Notes: generated by a model not told the origin, from the letters alone. Shown: positions 33,961 through 47,143, counted from the first letter of the stretch. The stretch is DNA of 64,000 nucleotides from Hyposmocoma kahamanoa (GCF_003589595.1 NW_020654810.1:11033418-11097417); one strand, 5' to 3'. Program-made: numbers and translations.

Positions 33961-35665
33961 TATGGTATAGGTTTAGATAATAGTTTTCTATAAATGGTTT
34001 TAGAAAAAAGAAAATGGTCTTACAGACTTATTTCACTCAAGTCAAAATTTTAAACCTTCTTAATACCAAACAACTTAATTAAGTGGGATCTCTCTTAAGA
34101 TTTACACTTATAGTCCTTATTTTAAGTTCATCTGTAGATCAACTGATTATTTTTAGTAAAATTGTTCTATACACATCCAGTAAAGTCTATTAATAATCTA
34201 ACAACTAGTATTCTTAAGTTTATTCTAGATATATTTCATTCATAGACATTCTGTAGTGTATGCTTGTTGACAAACATGTTACAGCGCATCTTCAGTAGAT
34301 TTTATTAAAAAAAATACTATAATTAGGATTTTTACTCTATTGGACGTTGTAAGAGTTCATGTAAAATGAATAAAGTAAAGAATATTAAATGATCTGGTGA
34401 AGATGGTGAAACTTGGATATTATGTCACATCATTCGATACATTAGTCGGTAATTCACGCGCGAGGCATGTGCATTTTTGTTTGTTGACAAATAAATAAAC
34501 ATTATAAGGTAATTCCGTGTTCCGTGTTCCGTGAAGTGATAAAAACAATTGAAATGAGCGCGTAAACTACTGTACTTGAATGTTGTGTATGTGCATTGCG
34601 CCGTCTATCAATTGAATACAATGAAATCATTGTGTGAAATGTGGTTGGCGTGAAGAAATAATCTTAATTTTGTAATGAAAATTTTATTTCTTCTAACATA
34701 AGTTAGGTATGTCATTGAATAATACCTTATCTGATAAGGAAATTTATCTAGTATATAGTTATATAACACATTCCATATAATTATACGGAACAACGTTCTT
34801 TTGCGACAAATTGAATTTTTTAAATGGTTTTTTTGACCTTGTGTTTTGAAAAGTTTTTTATTGCATAATACGCTCACCATTCACTGTAACTTTTACTCCA
34901 TAAAAAGGTTTTGTAACACTGTTAAAAGAAAAAATCGTTTAGCAACTTTGCGTTTTGTAGACAATCATAAAAGCTTCATAGCAGTGAATATTTTTCTACA
35001 AGATCAACTACACTAAAGCAAGTAAAAATAATATTTTCGTATTTTAAAGTTTTTCTATAGATAAAGCTATGGACAAAATGCTCCCAATAGTGATTTGAAA
35101 AAGCTTTTAATTTTTATCGCCATTTTTATTTTTAAAGAATGACTATAAAGTAGCCGAGAAAAATTTATTTTCTTTTTAAAAAGTAAATCTAAGTTGAAAT
35201 TAGCTGGAAGAAGCCATGAACTACTTGGAACTTCTTTGTTTTGTGAGTTATTTTGTATATTTAAGCTTTCTATAAATATTTGAAACTGAAATCGATAACT
35301 GTATTTTGATTAAGTTTATATTTATACATAAATATTTAAAATACAGCGAGCGCATTAGTTTTATGACAGGTTTTTCATTACTTTTCACACAATATATATG
35401 TATAACAATATATATATATATATATATATATTTAAAGCCGTACGTCAATTCGCGCTTTCTATACGATTAAACATTGCGCGAAAAAGTCAGAAATATTATG
35501 TCTAATTTTGATAGTTTATATTTTGTAAGCCATTAAACTTGAAATTTATTAGTATTAAGAGAGTTGAGTCTTACGTTTGTAACGCTTTAATTACTTTGGT
35601 TTTAAAATAGCATTACTAAAAAAACAATCATAGACTATAAATTATCTAAAAACTGTCTACAAGAC
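33961..35665. other. AT-rich unassigned DNA with a TA microsatellite
   Basis: A (TA)n run of about 22 bases lies near 35,410-35,431. No gene seen. Confidence 0.5.
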
Positions 35666-35836
35666 TAAGAGTCGTATTTTAGAACTCTACTCAATGCTCA
35701 AGTCAGGATTTGAGTATGGTTTAAGGCACTTGATATCATACTCAAGTCCCTGCCGTTAGGGTCGTATTTCCAATGCTTGTGTTGCCAGTGCAATCCTGAC
35801 TTGAGCATTGAATAGAGTTCTAGAATACGACCCTAA
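35666..35836. mobile_element. PIF/Harbinger-like MITE, 165 bp
   Basis: The element 35,669-35,833 has ~40-bp inverted ends beginning GAGTCGTATT / GGGTCGTATT that match at nearly all positions. It is flanked by TAA on both sides (35,666-35,668 and 35,834-35,836). A 3-bp TAA/TTA duplication is characteristic of PIF/Harbinger. Confidence 0.82.
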
Positions 35837-36075
35837 ATCCTGTTCTACAAATGGGCTTGTAGCATTCTAGAAGGATTACTTGAGAAAAAAGATAAGAATC
35901 ACTCTTAACACTACGTACAGATAATTTCTCAAAGCACACTTGTGATCTACTAATAAAGTTGTGCCCACTTTTACTTTAAATTATCTAGAAACCTTCTTCA
36001 AGATATCTTGAGGGAATTTGAACTCTTAAAATATACAATCGAATTAAATTCTATTAATAATAATAATAATAATAA

Positions 36076-36283
36076 CGCACACACACACTCAACATAGCCC
36101 CGCACTAGGGAAACCCTGTGTCGCGGGTGCCATGGACACACACTTAGACAACCACAAATTACACCCAAACTCACGAGAGAAACAATTGTAGGCCATACAA
36201 ATATTTCTCCCGGCCCGGGAATCGAACCTGGGACCTCTGCGTGGCAGTCCGGTATGGTAACCGTTCGGCCACGGAGGCAGTTT
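36076..36283 (-). mobile_element. tRNA-derived SINE family D, copy 3
   Basis: Full length, with intact box A and box B on the minus strand. The tail merges into an (ATA)n run at about 36,055-36,075. Confidence 0.9.
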
Positions 36284-36324
36284 AATATTAGATGTCTTAT
36301 AGTATATATTTAGATATAGATGTG

Positions 36325-36460
36325 CTGCTTGGGGTCTCTCCGTAAACTAAGGGACTTCTTGTGAGTTTGGTATCGTTGCGTTGACAACACGAAGACCCTG
36401 ACGCGGGATGCAATAAAGTTATTTAGTCGTATGCTTTGATTATTACATTAGGAGTTCTGG
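36325..36460 (-). mobile_element. LINE family C fragment, copy 3
   Basis: Matches 38,400-38,498, including 'ctgtgagtttgg' and 'gacaacac' blocks. It is part of the C-terminal coding region in that orientation and diverged. Confidence 0.5.
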
Positions 36461-37681
36461 CCCAGAGATGCGAACTATACTTCATGTGGGGTCGTGACCG
36501 GTGTGTGAAGTACTGCTTCTCTCTATTGAATACTCCGACCTATATTCACCTGTCAAATCCCGCAGTAGTTCAATTTTTCCTTCGGGGCAGGCTAAGGCGA
36601 CTAAGTCCATACTGTCACTGTAAAATTCAATTGATATAACCGCCATTTTGAAAGTTTATCACAACAGAGCATATTTTTAATTTGATTTACCTACTTGAAA
36701 ACCCTTGTTAAAGTTTGTTAGGAGAGCAATTTGAATAATTGCCTATGAAATAATTAAAAATAGGTAAATAAATTACGTAAATAGGCACATCAAAATTTAT
36801 TAAATTGTCAGTCGTGTCACGTGTTAATAAAATATAATGCGCCGCCATTTACCTACAGGTCAATGTGCGTCGCGCTTGATATGTACCATGTACAGACTGC
36901 AGGCTGCTTTCAAATAGAAACACTAAAGCATTAATATAAAAGTTTTTTTTAATTGAAACACCATATAGCAGACAGCGTGATGAATGACATCATAGAAGGT
37001 GAAATGGTTTCGAATTAGTAGCTATAAAAAATTTTACAAAGCGATTTGTAACGATGACTTGGAAAAAGTAGCCCTTTAATTTTTTCAATATTCCATTCAA
37101 AAACATTTGAGAAATGTTAATAAAAGTCACTGCTAGATGAAATGAGGTCAAATCACCGACGTAAACAAAAGATGCCTTTCAAGCGTTTTCAAGTTGAACG
37201 GTCTTTATATAGTAAATATTCGTATTTAGCTGTCTTTTCCGCCCTCGCAAAATAAATAAATGTACATAGCCGACAGACATGTAAACGTATTTCACAAGCT
37301 TACAATCAATTTCACGTGGTGTCGTGACACTCGGGCATTACACGACTTGTCCCGCAGCATGACAATAAAATGTATAGTTAAACACAGTTATGGAGGTCTT
37401 ATACTATGAAGACAAAAATAACCATTGTTATTTTCATTACGAAATAAAAAGAGACACTAATATAAAGCCTTCCGTTTCGTATAGTCCTGGTTGATAAGTT
37501 ACTAAGAAAATTCATAGTATGTATAGCAAAATTATATAAACATAACATCAAATTTGTATTTGGGCATTATAGAGCACGAGTACGGTTCCATAGACAATTC
37601 TGCTAAGTGAAATTCCGGTATCGCGGGTTTTGATATGTGAATTGAAGTTTTATTTTATTTTATGTAGGTTAAGGGAGGTAG
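36461..37681. other. AT-rich unassigned DNA
   Basis: Nothing recognised. Confidence 0.5.
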
Positions 37682-38271
37682 TTTAGTAGCAGTGGAGCTC
37701 CTTGTGAAAGAATTCGTCTAGGGAAGTCCCCATATCGTATCTAGTTTATACGTTACACAATTGACCATAAAGTTCATTATGCTAAGTACAATTTCGTTAC
37801 AAAAATTGGCTTCCATTCCGTTCCGCCGCAATATAAATTGAGCCTTAGGGTCGACTTTTTTAGGGTTAGGGCTGACTGGAATTAACCCTTTATCACTATT
37901 GTTGTTATGTAAGTTAATATGAATTAGATTTTCATACTGACTTATTATATAGTTAATCATCACTTTTGATGTAACTATACGAATTTTGTAGTGTCAAATG
38001 TCGAGTCCATCTTAATTATTTCTGCCGCCATGCAGTAATATGAGCGTCACTGCGTTCCGGTTTCGAAGAGAAAGGATGGTGGTGAAATATGCAAATGGGA
38101 CTTGTCAACTTATGTCTCAGGTTGACGGGCGCAGTGACAGTAGTGCCCTTCAGATCTTTACGATTTAAAGCTCTTTACGGCACTGTAACTATTATGAACT
38201 GGCATGTCGCTTAGCACCAGGCGCGCGACTAGTTCATCTCGCCACTAGATATGATATATATTTTTAAAAAA
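37682..38271 (+). mobile_element. SINE-like repeat family A, copy 11, interrupted
   Basis: The head (37,682-37,727) and the rest (from 38,016) are contiguous in other copies. The ~288 bp between them is an unrelated insert without clear terminal repeats. Confidence 0.85.
37728..38015. mobile_element. Unclassified ~288-bp insert within family A copy 11
   Basis: Defined by the break it makes in the SINE. I find no inverted ends, poly(A) or protein motif. Up to ~18 bp of the SINE seem to be lost at the break. Confidence 0.5.
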
Positions 38272-38498
38272 GTGTTCTTACCATGCCAGGCATCAAAGAC
38301 CTGGGGATCGACTTTACTTTTTTGGCGGGAGGTGCGATAGTGGAAACGTGACGGTGGCTCCAATTCGAAAAGTTCCTCTGAGCACTCCCCATTATAAAAA
38401 CGGCAGAACACACAAACAAAGCCAACATCTCTCTGTAGACAAAGGGATTCCAAACCCTCTGTGAGTTTGGGATTATCGACAACACCAGGAGCCCGACA
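38272..38498 (-). mobile_element. LINE reverse transcriptase C-terminal fragment, family C, copy 2
   Basis: The minus frame reads SLCLQRDVGFVCVFCRFYNGECSEELFELEPPSRFHYRTSRQKSK, a clear CR1/jockey-like 'L.RDVGSLCVFYR.YNGECSEELF' block. It is cut before the end of the protein. Confidence 0.8.
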
Positions 38499-38499
38499 C

Positions 38500-38570
38500 T
38501 AATTTAAAACGAAAACGTTTAAATAACTTGACTCCATGTCAAGTTATTTAAACGTTTTCGTTTTAAATTA
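38500..38570. repeat. Perfect 33-bp hairpin with a 5-base loop
   Basis: Arms 38,500-38,532 and 38,538-38,570 are perfectly complementary and the loop is TCCAT. It starts just after the LINE fragment. Confidence 0.95.
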
Positions 38571-39923
38571 AGTTAAAAAAATTGCAACACCGATTTTGGG
38601 AGTGCGCATGAAGGACAATAATTATTGACTGGGCGTAGGAATCGTAGGTAATTGTCGACAATCAATCGTGTTATCTTGTAAAGCAAGCGATTTTAACGCG
38701 GGATTTTAAATTTGCGTTATAATAAATCTGCGCAACATGAAGTGACGCATGTAGAAATTTATGACTGTAAACGTGTAAAGACAGTGGCGATGCTGTAGCG
38801 CCACAGTGGTGGCACTTCTGTAAGCGTTTAATATGAAGTTGACCTTACTTGTTGTATCCGTTAGGGTCCTTAAATGCTCTCTGTATCATATTTTGTAACA
38901 TGGTGTTCTTGTTAACATGATGGAAAAGCAACAAAAATTTAGTATTGAAAAAAATATTTCGTTGCTCTTACGATACTTCACGTTTACATTAATGTACCTA
39001 TAACCGATATCTAACGTGTATGTTACTGAATAAATGCACTTTAGCTGAAGATAGCTCGTTTTACCGAAGCGGATGCTTTAAATAGAATGTGATGTTTAAA
39101 GGTCGCTAAACAAAATGCCACCCTCACTCCCCAATTCTTTATCCACACCTTTCCCCTTTAGCACAACGTTATCTCAAAAAATCGGACTACGTTTTTCCTA
39201 TGGCTTTTAAGAAGATTAAAGCTCTTTTCAAGATCCAGAAGACCTTAAAACAATACTTCAATTGAGTCAACGGCAAGAAGGTTTGTAGATCGTCTTTTTT
39301 TTACTAAGTACTTAATAAAACTGTCTACAGATGTCTATTTATAGATAAGCGACAAATTCAGTGAGTGTTCACAGAATTTTAGTTAAAAACCATCAAATAT
39401 CACAAGGACGTGCCGTATTAACGTGATTACAGTGCCTAAATTGTTATAATTCCCACGTCTTAAGTATTCGGTATAAATTGTGGTTTGGTTGAAAATCCTT
39501 TACCGAAGCCTACCTCCATCTGATTGCATTAAATATAAATGAGCGGGTCTGAAGACAGCGTTAAGTCACCGCCCGGTCAAGGTTTACCCGGATGTCGTAG
39601 ACGGATGTATCCGATACTCAGTTATAAATACGCCCGGATTACGGAATCGTTGTGTTTGTAAATTCCGGATGCAACAATTAGCATCTTTGGCGACGATCCA
39701 ACTATATTAGCATACGATACACCTTTAGGAGAACTTTGTTTGTTCAAAATCGTCTTAAAAACAATACTATAAAAATGCATAATTAGCGTTTTTTTTAAAT
39801 TCAATTCAATTAAATTTCTTTTTTGGCCTTGTTACAAAAAAATATCATATTTCGCAAGTCAAAATACTATAAAAATTAAAACAACAGAAAATACCTTATT
39901 ACTACAATTTCGTGACATAAGAT
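38571..39923. other. AT-rich unassigned DNA
   Basis: Nothing recognised. Confidence 0.5.
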
Positions 39924-40412
39924 CATCGAGTATATAACCAGAAATAGAGACGAAATGTCATTTAATATGTTTGGAGACTATTCCGCCAAATCATTACGGT
40001 GATATCTACGCTCCGATTGGCCAGCCCAAATTGGAAACACTGGACGGGTGTTGTCAATTGTTTCAATTCAAATAAACCAGTTTAACTAGAACTTTGCTAT
40101 AATGGATGAAAATTTAAAAATTACATGTTTAATATTTAATTATCGATGAATTATGATTCCGTTGTAATTAGATGTTTTGCTTTTGTTAGAGATATTGTTA
40201 GAGATATTACCTTTATTACAATAAATACAGAACATTTTTGGAATACGGTGACGTACATACAGGTCAGTTGTTGGCACTGTGCTATTTCAGCTTTCTAATT
40301 TGTGATTTCAGCGCAAACGAGAGTTGATATTTAAAAGTGATATTATGCCCATTTGCCCGATGGGTTGGGTGGATGGATTATTTCGTCGCTATTTCTGGTT
40401 ATATACTCGATG
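39924..40412. mobile_element. MITE of unassigned superfamily, 489 bp
   Basis: 33-bp inverted ends (39,924-39,956 and 40,380-40,412) differ at one position. They start CATCGAGTATATAACC. No transposase is present and I could not fix the target duplication, so the superfamily is open. A 'gttagagatatt' block is duplicated in tandem near 40,187-40,208. Confidence 0.8.
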
Positions 40413-42029
40413 CATAGAATCAACCAAACAAAATTAATTGAAAAACCACATTAAAAAAAACATAAAAATTGTCATTTAAGACACTGCAAAAATATAAAAA
40501 CAAAATTCAGTATAATGTCGAAGATAAATTAAATATTGAGAGAATCTTCCAAATAATTATAAAAATTTGGTTTTCCTTCAGGGAAAGTTCTAGGAATTCC
40601 TCAGTTTTGTAAATTAGGTTTTTTAAAAAAATCGTAAAGAATAATTATTCACTATTTCATGTATCTAATGTTCCTAGATATAGGTTAAAAATATCATATT
40701 ATGTTAGCGTGTCCTTAAAACGAAAAAATTAAATTTGTGCGAAAAACTTCCATTTGTGAAAGCATTCCTGGGGCATTTAGATTATGTCAATAATCTAAAT
40801 GTCCAAAGCTAATATTATAAAACGCATACGACGAAAAATACTTCTGCTCATTTTCCACAAGCGTTTGTGAAATAAATCTATTTCGTTAGTGATCTCACCC
40901 CGCTTCTTACATTGGAGATCACGCATATTATGTTGCAATTTACAAGAAAATCTATTTACCGTTAAGAGTGAAATGTATAATTGGAATAACGAAACAAAGT
41001 AAAGCATTAGATACTTATTTAAATCAATTGCCAAAGATGTATCAAATTTAAATTGAGTTAGCTCTGAATTTGGACCGTTTCCAAGACATGTCAGTGCAAG
41101 TTATTTAAGGACTTCAATAAACTTCGTGAATTGGAATTAATAATTCACTAATATACGCATGGCGTCTGCAATGTTGCGTTTGAGGGACTCCAAAATCGAA
41201 TTATTGCGTGAATACAAATTAAGAATGAATTAAGCACAAGACATCCCTAAATCTCTATTACACTTGTAATTTCGAATGAAACAGAGTTAGTGTAAGATTT
41301 ACGAGTGTTTCCCCAATTTGTTCTAATTTTAAACGGCTGTAGATAATTAAATTCACAAAGGGTCGACCGGTGCGGAAACTAGGCGTTGTTGTACCCTTTA
41401 ACACGTTGATAAATGGTGTAAGTGCCACACAATGGTGGAAAGTTGGCGACGTAAAGCAAAATAAACTGAAAAACGCCAACACGTGGGTAGTAGGGGCCAT
41501 TTGTATGATGACAATGAAAACACGTGGTGAATGTGACCAACGATAAAAGATTTGTACCGAACTGTCATTTTGTGTATTCTACTTTAAAATATTTCTTTTT
41601 ATATGACCTGTAGTAAACTTAGAAGTTGACAGTAAATACAATGATTATATGTTTTTACAAATACAGAATTTTTTCTTGATAAAAACGCTTAGTGATGAAT
41701 TGATAAATTCACCCAAAAATAAACAAAATCGACATAAAAATTGAAATTGTTCTGTAATTTATATTTTAAATCTGTGTACTGCAATTAAAAATGTGTTGTA
41801 CTATTCACTTAATGGAGCGTTAATAGGAAGGTTATAAACGTTGTTCACAAAATTTTGATTATTGTTTGTAGAAACAGATGGCTGTAACATTAAGCTAATT
41901 ACGCCGCGGTTGCTACGCTGTTACGCACCGTAGTATGCTACGGCAACTGTGTGGTTCAACTCATATAATGTTCGTTTGCTACGGGCACAGTGAGTTTCAA
42001 TTGAGCTCATATAATAATATTACTGTCAA
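40413..42029. other. AT-rich unassigned DNA
   Basis: A GCTACG-rich patch at 41,895-41,990 shares words with 43,920-44,000. No gene seen. Confidence 0.4.
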
Positions 42030-42118
42030 GACAAGTGAATAGGCATTATGTCGTGTGTATGCTCTATCATCGACCTTTTGGTCACTTGCTTCACATCAGG
42101 TGAAAGGTGCGCATATGG
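42030..42118 (+). mobile_element. LINE 3' end, same family as 600-877
   Basis: 'gtgaataggcattatgt' and 'cacatcaggtgaaaggtgcgc' match the end of the LINE at 18,100-19,735. Only the last ~90 bases are present. Confidence 0.7.
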
Positions 42119-42562
42119 CACTTATTTTTAACCGACTTCAAAAAAGGAGGAGGTTCTCAATTCGACTGCATGTTCTTTTTTCTTTTCTTTTTTTTGTATG
42201 TATGTTACGCAATAACTCCGGTATTTGTGAACCGATTTTCATGATTCTTTTTTTGTTGGAAAGGGGGTATATTGAAGAATCATCCACCTTGAAGGGTTGT
42301 TCACGCATGAAGATTCATTTACATAAATAGCGCCTAACATTAATTTAGGAGCAATTACTTTAATGGTTGATTTTGCTATTTCTCCAATTCAAGGCGTTTT
42401 TCTCTCGATATACTTTGAGTAGTGAGAACCGATTTTTTATTATCTCCAGTGTCAAGTCCTGTATAGTGGCGAACTATGGGATATTTCAATAAAACTTAGC
42501 AAATAGACGTAATTCCACGTACGGTTGAGGTCGGTTTTTTAGTACTCTGTACTGAGATTATT
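42119..42562 (+). repeat. Repeat family H, copy 1
   Basis: Begins 'aaccgacttcaaaaaaggagg' and ends 'gaggtcggttttttagtactc'. The ACCGACTTC/GAGGTCGGT ends are inverted, suggesting a non-autonomous DNA element. Partial copies are at 8,985 and 9,926. Confidence 0.65.
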
Positions 42563-44404
42563 ATTTATTTACTTAAACTTTAATGCACACAAAACAGTAC
42601 AAATAATGGACTCAATGCCATTAGGCGTTCTCTACGCGTCAATCTGAAGGCTTCAGATAGGCTCAGAATAATTAACAGGCGATGTACAACATGTAATAAT
42701 TATTACATATATACTATAATAAATATTTAACAATGTTGGACCAATAAGATACAGATGGAGACTCCAGCATGAAATTGAAATTTTATTACAAAGCAATTTT
42801 TTTTTATTCTAAAATATTATTTTTGTCACTTAATGATTCCCACGCTAGAATTGCAGGAAATAGTTTAACGTTTTGAGTACTTAAAATAATATATGTTCTT
42901 TTATATCAAATATATAATATTTAGGATACTATTTCGTTTATTACTTATGTATGTAATTTTGCTATGTTGTACTGTAAGCAGTAGAATTAATCAAGCACAG
43001 AAGTAAGTGTTTTCCTTACGTTAATGAATTTTTAAGTGAATATGTGACAAATTTAACTTAGAAGTACTTTTAAATACATGTTTGTTTTAACTGCATTAAT
43101 ATATGATGATAGAATAAAGAAATCAAAACAGAAGTCGTATCTATTACATTTTGTTTCTATCTTGTTCATTTGCTGCTTGTATTTTATTATATTTTGCTGA
43201 CTAGATAATTGTTTAGTTACGTTTCCACATATTTATCCATACTATTATTAGTAGTTATAATAGTTGTAGTAGATGTATTATTTACCTACTATATCTACTA
43301 CAACTTCTATTACTACCATATCTTCTATTAATTATTAAATGACGAAATCTTTGGACTTTTGAGGCGATCCGCCAGTTCGTTTTGTTTGGAATCTAATAAA
43401 ATTGTATTATAAACAATATAAGTGTTTCTGTTATGAAGATTTTTCTTATTTCAACGCGAATAATTAACAAAATATTTTTTTGATACCCATGATAATAATT
43501 ATTTTTCGATAATAGCCGCGTTTGTTTCTTTCTTTGAGGATACTATATTCATTATCGGTGAAATTTAATATCTCAAGGGACTATTGTTTGATATCAGCAA
43601 GTCATAAATGTAATATTTTCCGAGAGCGCAAAGGTTCTTTGCATAATCACTATAATTAAAGTAAATATATTTACTACGTCCTATTCCGTAATTTATATAT
43701 TTTCAATACATTCCAGCATTTTCACGAGATACCTGGAAAAAAATGAAAATAAAAGTTTCATACAAAAGATTACAAATGTCGAAAAAGAAAAGGAGAAAAA
43801 TCTTACAGGGAAAGTGTACAGTAAAAAAATAGCACCTTATTACCAATTACCTGTTTATTTACAAAAATGAAAATTTCATCTGCTATATCACAGCGGAAGT
43901 AGACTGCAAAAGTGACAGTAACTGCTACGCGAGCATTGCGGCTGTGTTGTGGCTGCTCTACGCCGTAGGCGAGACGATGAACGTACTACGCGCGTAGCAA
44001 AATAGACTATCTAATAAAAAATTCAAATTACAACACATTTATTTGGAATCACAACAAAATATAAGTCTTTATTTCGACCCTTATAAAAAGATATACCAAT
44101 AATATAATTTGGAAATAAAATTTATAAAACTTTAATATCAAGAATAATGCAATGTAACCTTTTGCCAGGTCAGAGATTATTTTTTATAATTAAATTTTTC
44201 TTATCTTAATAAAAGTAGATCTTACCGTTCGAACAGCTGCCTAAAGATCTGCAACCTAGCATTAGTACAATCTCACATGATACAAAAAAATCTTTTGGTA
44301 TGTTCAAGCACTCGCGGGCTTTTCTTTTGTTGTCCGAACTTTTGAGTAGAGAGTTCTTTCCGATTGAATAGTTTGGATGACAGTTGATGTTAAGAGGTAT
44401 TTGT
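42563..44404. other. AT-rich unassigned DNA
   Basis: A 13-bp-arm hairpin (agttgtagtagat / atctactacaact) lies at about 43,262-43,306. No gene seen. Confidence 0.45.
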
Positions 44405-44640
44405 TGTTAGTGCGCTAGGCGGTGGAGTGCGGGCGCGGAGAGCGAGCGTGCGACACACGCGGCGCGGGCGGAGCGGCGGCGGCGACTGGCGGCCGGCGCG
44501 CGCCCCCGGCCCGGTCGATATACGCGGAAGAATAAACACGCCGCGGCCGCACGTACACCGTCAGCCATCATACGCCCCTACCAGACCTCTACCAAACTTG
44601 CATTTCCCTCGCTTTCATGCTCGCTCTACACTCTAACTCC
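44405..44640. promoter_or_regulatory. CpG-rich island, possible host promoter or first exon
   Basis: About 150 bp of very high GC and CpG density (44,415-44,570) stands in AT-rich DNA, with a 69-codon arginine-rich frame on plus and another open frame on minus. Neither looks like a known protein. Such islands in insect genomes often mark 5' untranslated exons. No other copy exists in the window. Orientation is undetermined. Confidence 0.4.
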
Positions 44641-46266
44641 GACTCTACAATCCGATGCAAAAGCATCAAATTCCATTGTCGATTTTTGACGTTACAAGTA
44701 CTTCACTCAAACGCTGCACAACATTGCCCCTTTTTATTGAACTTTATGACCGTGATCTTTAAGCCGTATTTCGCTTGCAAGTTGTAGCTTTAGCAGGAGC
44801 AACATAAAACTCGGACAGATTCAGAGCCGGTGTTGCCAGCGTCACGGTGTGAACACGAATGTTTGCCGTGGTTTATATCTCACAGCGTCCCTATTCAGCT
44901 AAACACTTCACAAGGTGGTTAAAATCGATTGTTGAGTTTAGGTTGCTCCCTAAGTAAGAGAGTTTGGTTACGCGATCTTAAAGAACCGAACAATGATTAT
45001 GGTACTAAGCATATTAAATAAGCACATTTTGGTTTTTTATTTTTCAATATTGTTATTTTACTTGCAATTTAAGTAGCAAGAATTTAGTTAGATAATAGTA
45101 AAAATGACTCGCGTAATTATTAATATTATTTTTTGTTGTATTCTTGTTTATTGTTACTGATTTTTTATTCGTTTAGTTTGTAATTTTAATTTATTTACCG
45201 CGATGGTGAATGTCGGTGTATGGTTTAACCAAAAATGGCTTTTGTTACACCGTTAGCAGCTTAGATTTAAGTTCTTCTTTTTGTACCTGTTTCTTAATAA
45301 ATAAAAATATGATTTTAATATGAAAATTATTGTTATTATCGTAAAATGCCAGACTTGTGATTTTTTCGACCTTCATCACCCCGGCTTCACAAACGGCTGC
45401 ATTTATTAAATATGAGAAAATTGTTGACAGAGTTCAAGTTTGCGCAATTCGAAACGTTTGCTTTGCTCAAAGTCATGAGAGTAGCACATGTCGTTAATTT
45501 TATTAGTACTTTATTCACTCGAGGACAAAATGTTTTTACTTTAAGTAAGGCGTGTTTGTGTTCCTACATACAGCAAACAGTTAGGGGAGGAAACGAAGTT
45601 TTTTCCCGCGTTTTCCTCCTTGCAATGCTTTGTAAATAAATGACTCCGTCAAGTCGTGAATAAATCAGTGATGAGTTCCTTTATTTCACTACTGCGCACC
45701 GCCTTTGGCGGCGGTGGCGGTGCGGAGCTGCAGGTGCGAATCTAATCTAATTTAGCGTAATGAAATTCGGCGTCCAACAACCTTATGCAAAAATTATTAG
45801 GCAGTCATGGATTTCTCTTTTTCTCCAGGTTACTGTTGCTAGTTGGACAATGTTCACCTTATACATAGATTCGTATAAGTATATTTTGTGCTGTACTGTA
45901 ATGTGCCTTTCATTTTTAATTTACAAAAGGGTTCTTACACTAGGTACACCTACAGTTTACAGTTCATAATCATGTTGGTACTCCTATAGCAGAGAATCGC
46001 CGAAATTGCATTGAGTTCAGTGTATAGATAGTTTTATTATGCAAATGGTGGCGAAATGCGTAGATAAGCGAAGGTTGTATGCAAATCGGCTTAGTGGTAT
46101 GCCGATTGCTATTGAATATCGATATACGTAACGGCTCAAAACCGTGTTAGAAATATGAGGACCGAAATATGCTTTCCAAAATAATTAATTAATAATGCAA
46201 CAACAATAATATTAAGATTAAAGGGCTGTAGTTGTTAAAAAATTATAATATACTCGAACATAGTTA
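44641..46266. other. AT-rich unassigned DNA with a small GC-rich patch
   Basis: The patch at 45,694-45,737 is GGCGGC-rich. A 75-codon frame at 45,412-45,639 starts with ATG but has no recognised domain. Confidence 0.4.
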
Positions 46267-47034
46267 GGACAATTTTCAGACCCCCCCGAAGGGGTTCCCG
46301 CCTTGTCGTGGCGGGGGGGCTCTAGTAGCCGTGGTCGATTTCATCCCACGGTGAAGCTAAGAGGAACCCACGGGGCCGGCCGATGGTGGTAGGCTGGCCC
46401 GAGGAGGAGGGCGTTCCGCGCGGGGCCCGTCTGGTCAGCGAGACCGCGCGGATGCGCGAGGAGGAGGGTCGCGGGGGGAGATACGTGTCGGTGTGTCGTT
46501 GCCGCTCGTCCTGTCCTCCGCTGCCGAACGTGGGCGCTCCAAGGGACTCTCTTTGGAGAGTCCGCGCGGAAGCGCGTTAGGTGTTGCGGCGGAGCCTGCC
46601 ATCAGATCCGCCGCGGGGGCTGGGGGAGCAGCCACTGAACTTCACAGTTGAGTGGATGCTGTCCTGGCCCCCCATGGCTCCTGGGTAGCGGATTCGGGGG
46701 AGTTCGTTGCCCAGTATAAAGGGGCCCGGGATGGAAGGCTCGTCTGGTGTTCGGCGAGCCTCACATTCGGAGTCGGGGGACCGATGTGTCTCCCTTCTCG
46801 AGGAGGGGCTGCGCAGGGCGCGGCCAGCCGCTGGTGGGGGCGCGGACGAGTGCAACAGTGTACCCGTACCCCCACCTACAGCGGAGAGGAGGAACACTCC
46901 GGGGGTTTAGTGCGGTCGGGCTGCTCCCAGTTCAGCCCAGTCCCACATAACCCCGGCTCTGCCCCCGCGGGGCCGGGGTATCTGTAAGCAGATTCCCCCG
47001 GATTAACAAAAAAAAAAAAAGGACAATTTTCAGA
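46267..47034 (+). mobile_element. GC-rich retroposon with poly(A) tail and 14-bp target duplication
   Basis: The insert 46,281-47,020 (740 bp) is flanked by identical ggacaattttcaga at 46,267-46,280 and 47,021-47,034. It ends in 13 A's, so it was inserted by target-primed reverse transcription in plus orientation. GC content is far above that of the flanks. Frames are open on both strands but show no reverse transcriptase, endonuclease or zinc-knuckle motif. It looks like a non-autonomous unit, perhaps 5' and 3' untranslated ends of an R1-like LINE joined by an internal deletion. The perfect duplication suggests recent insertion. Confidence 0.88.
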
Positions 47035-47143
47035 TATGTCAATTGAAATAAAAAAAAAATATTAAAAAACTCGCTGACAGTGACTTATTTAATTTCATTG
47101 GAATAAAGTTTCTAGGTAGAGGAGAGACTAATACAGTGAATAG

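Noticed and set aside
46652..46987. 111-codon frame in the GC-rich retroposon
   Set aside because: Frames are open on both strands because of high GC; no protein motif is present.
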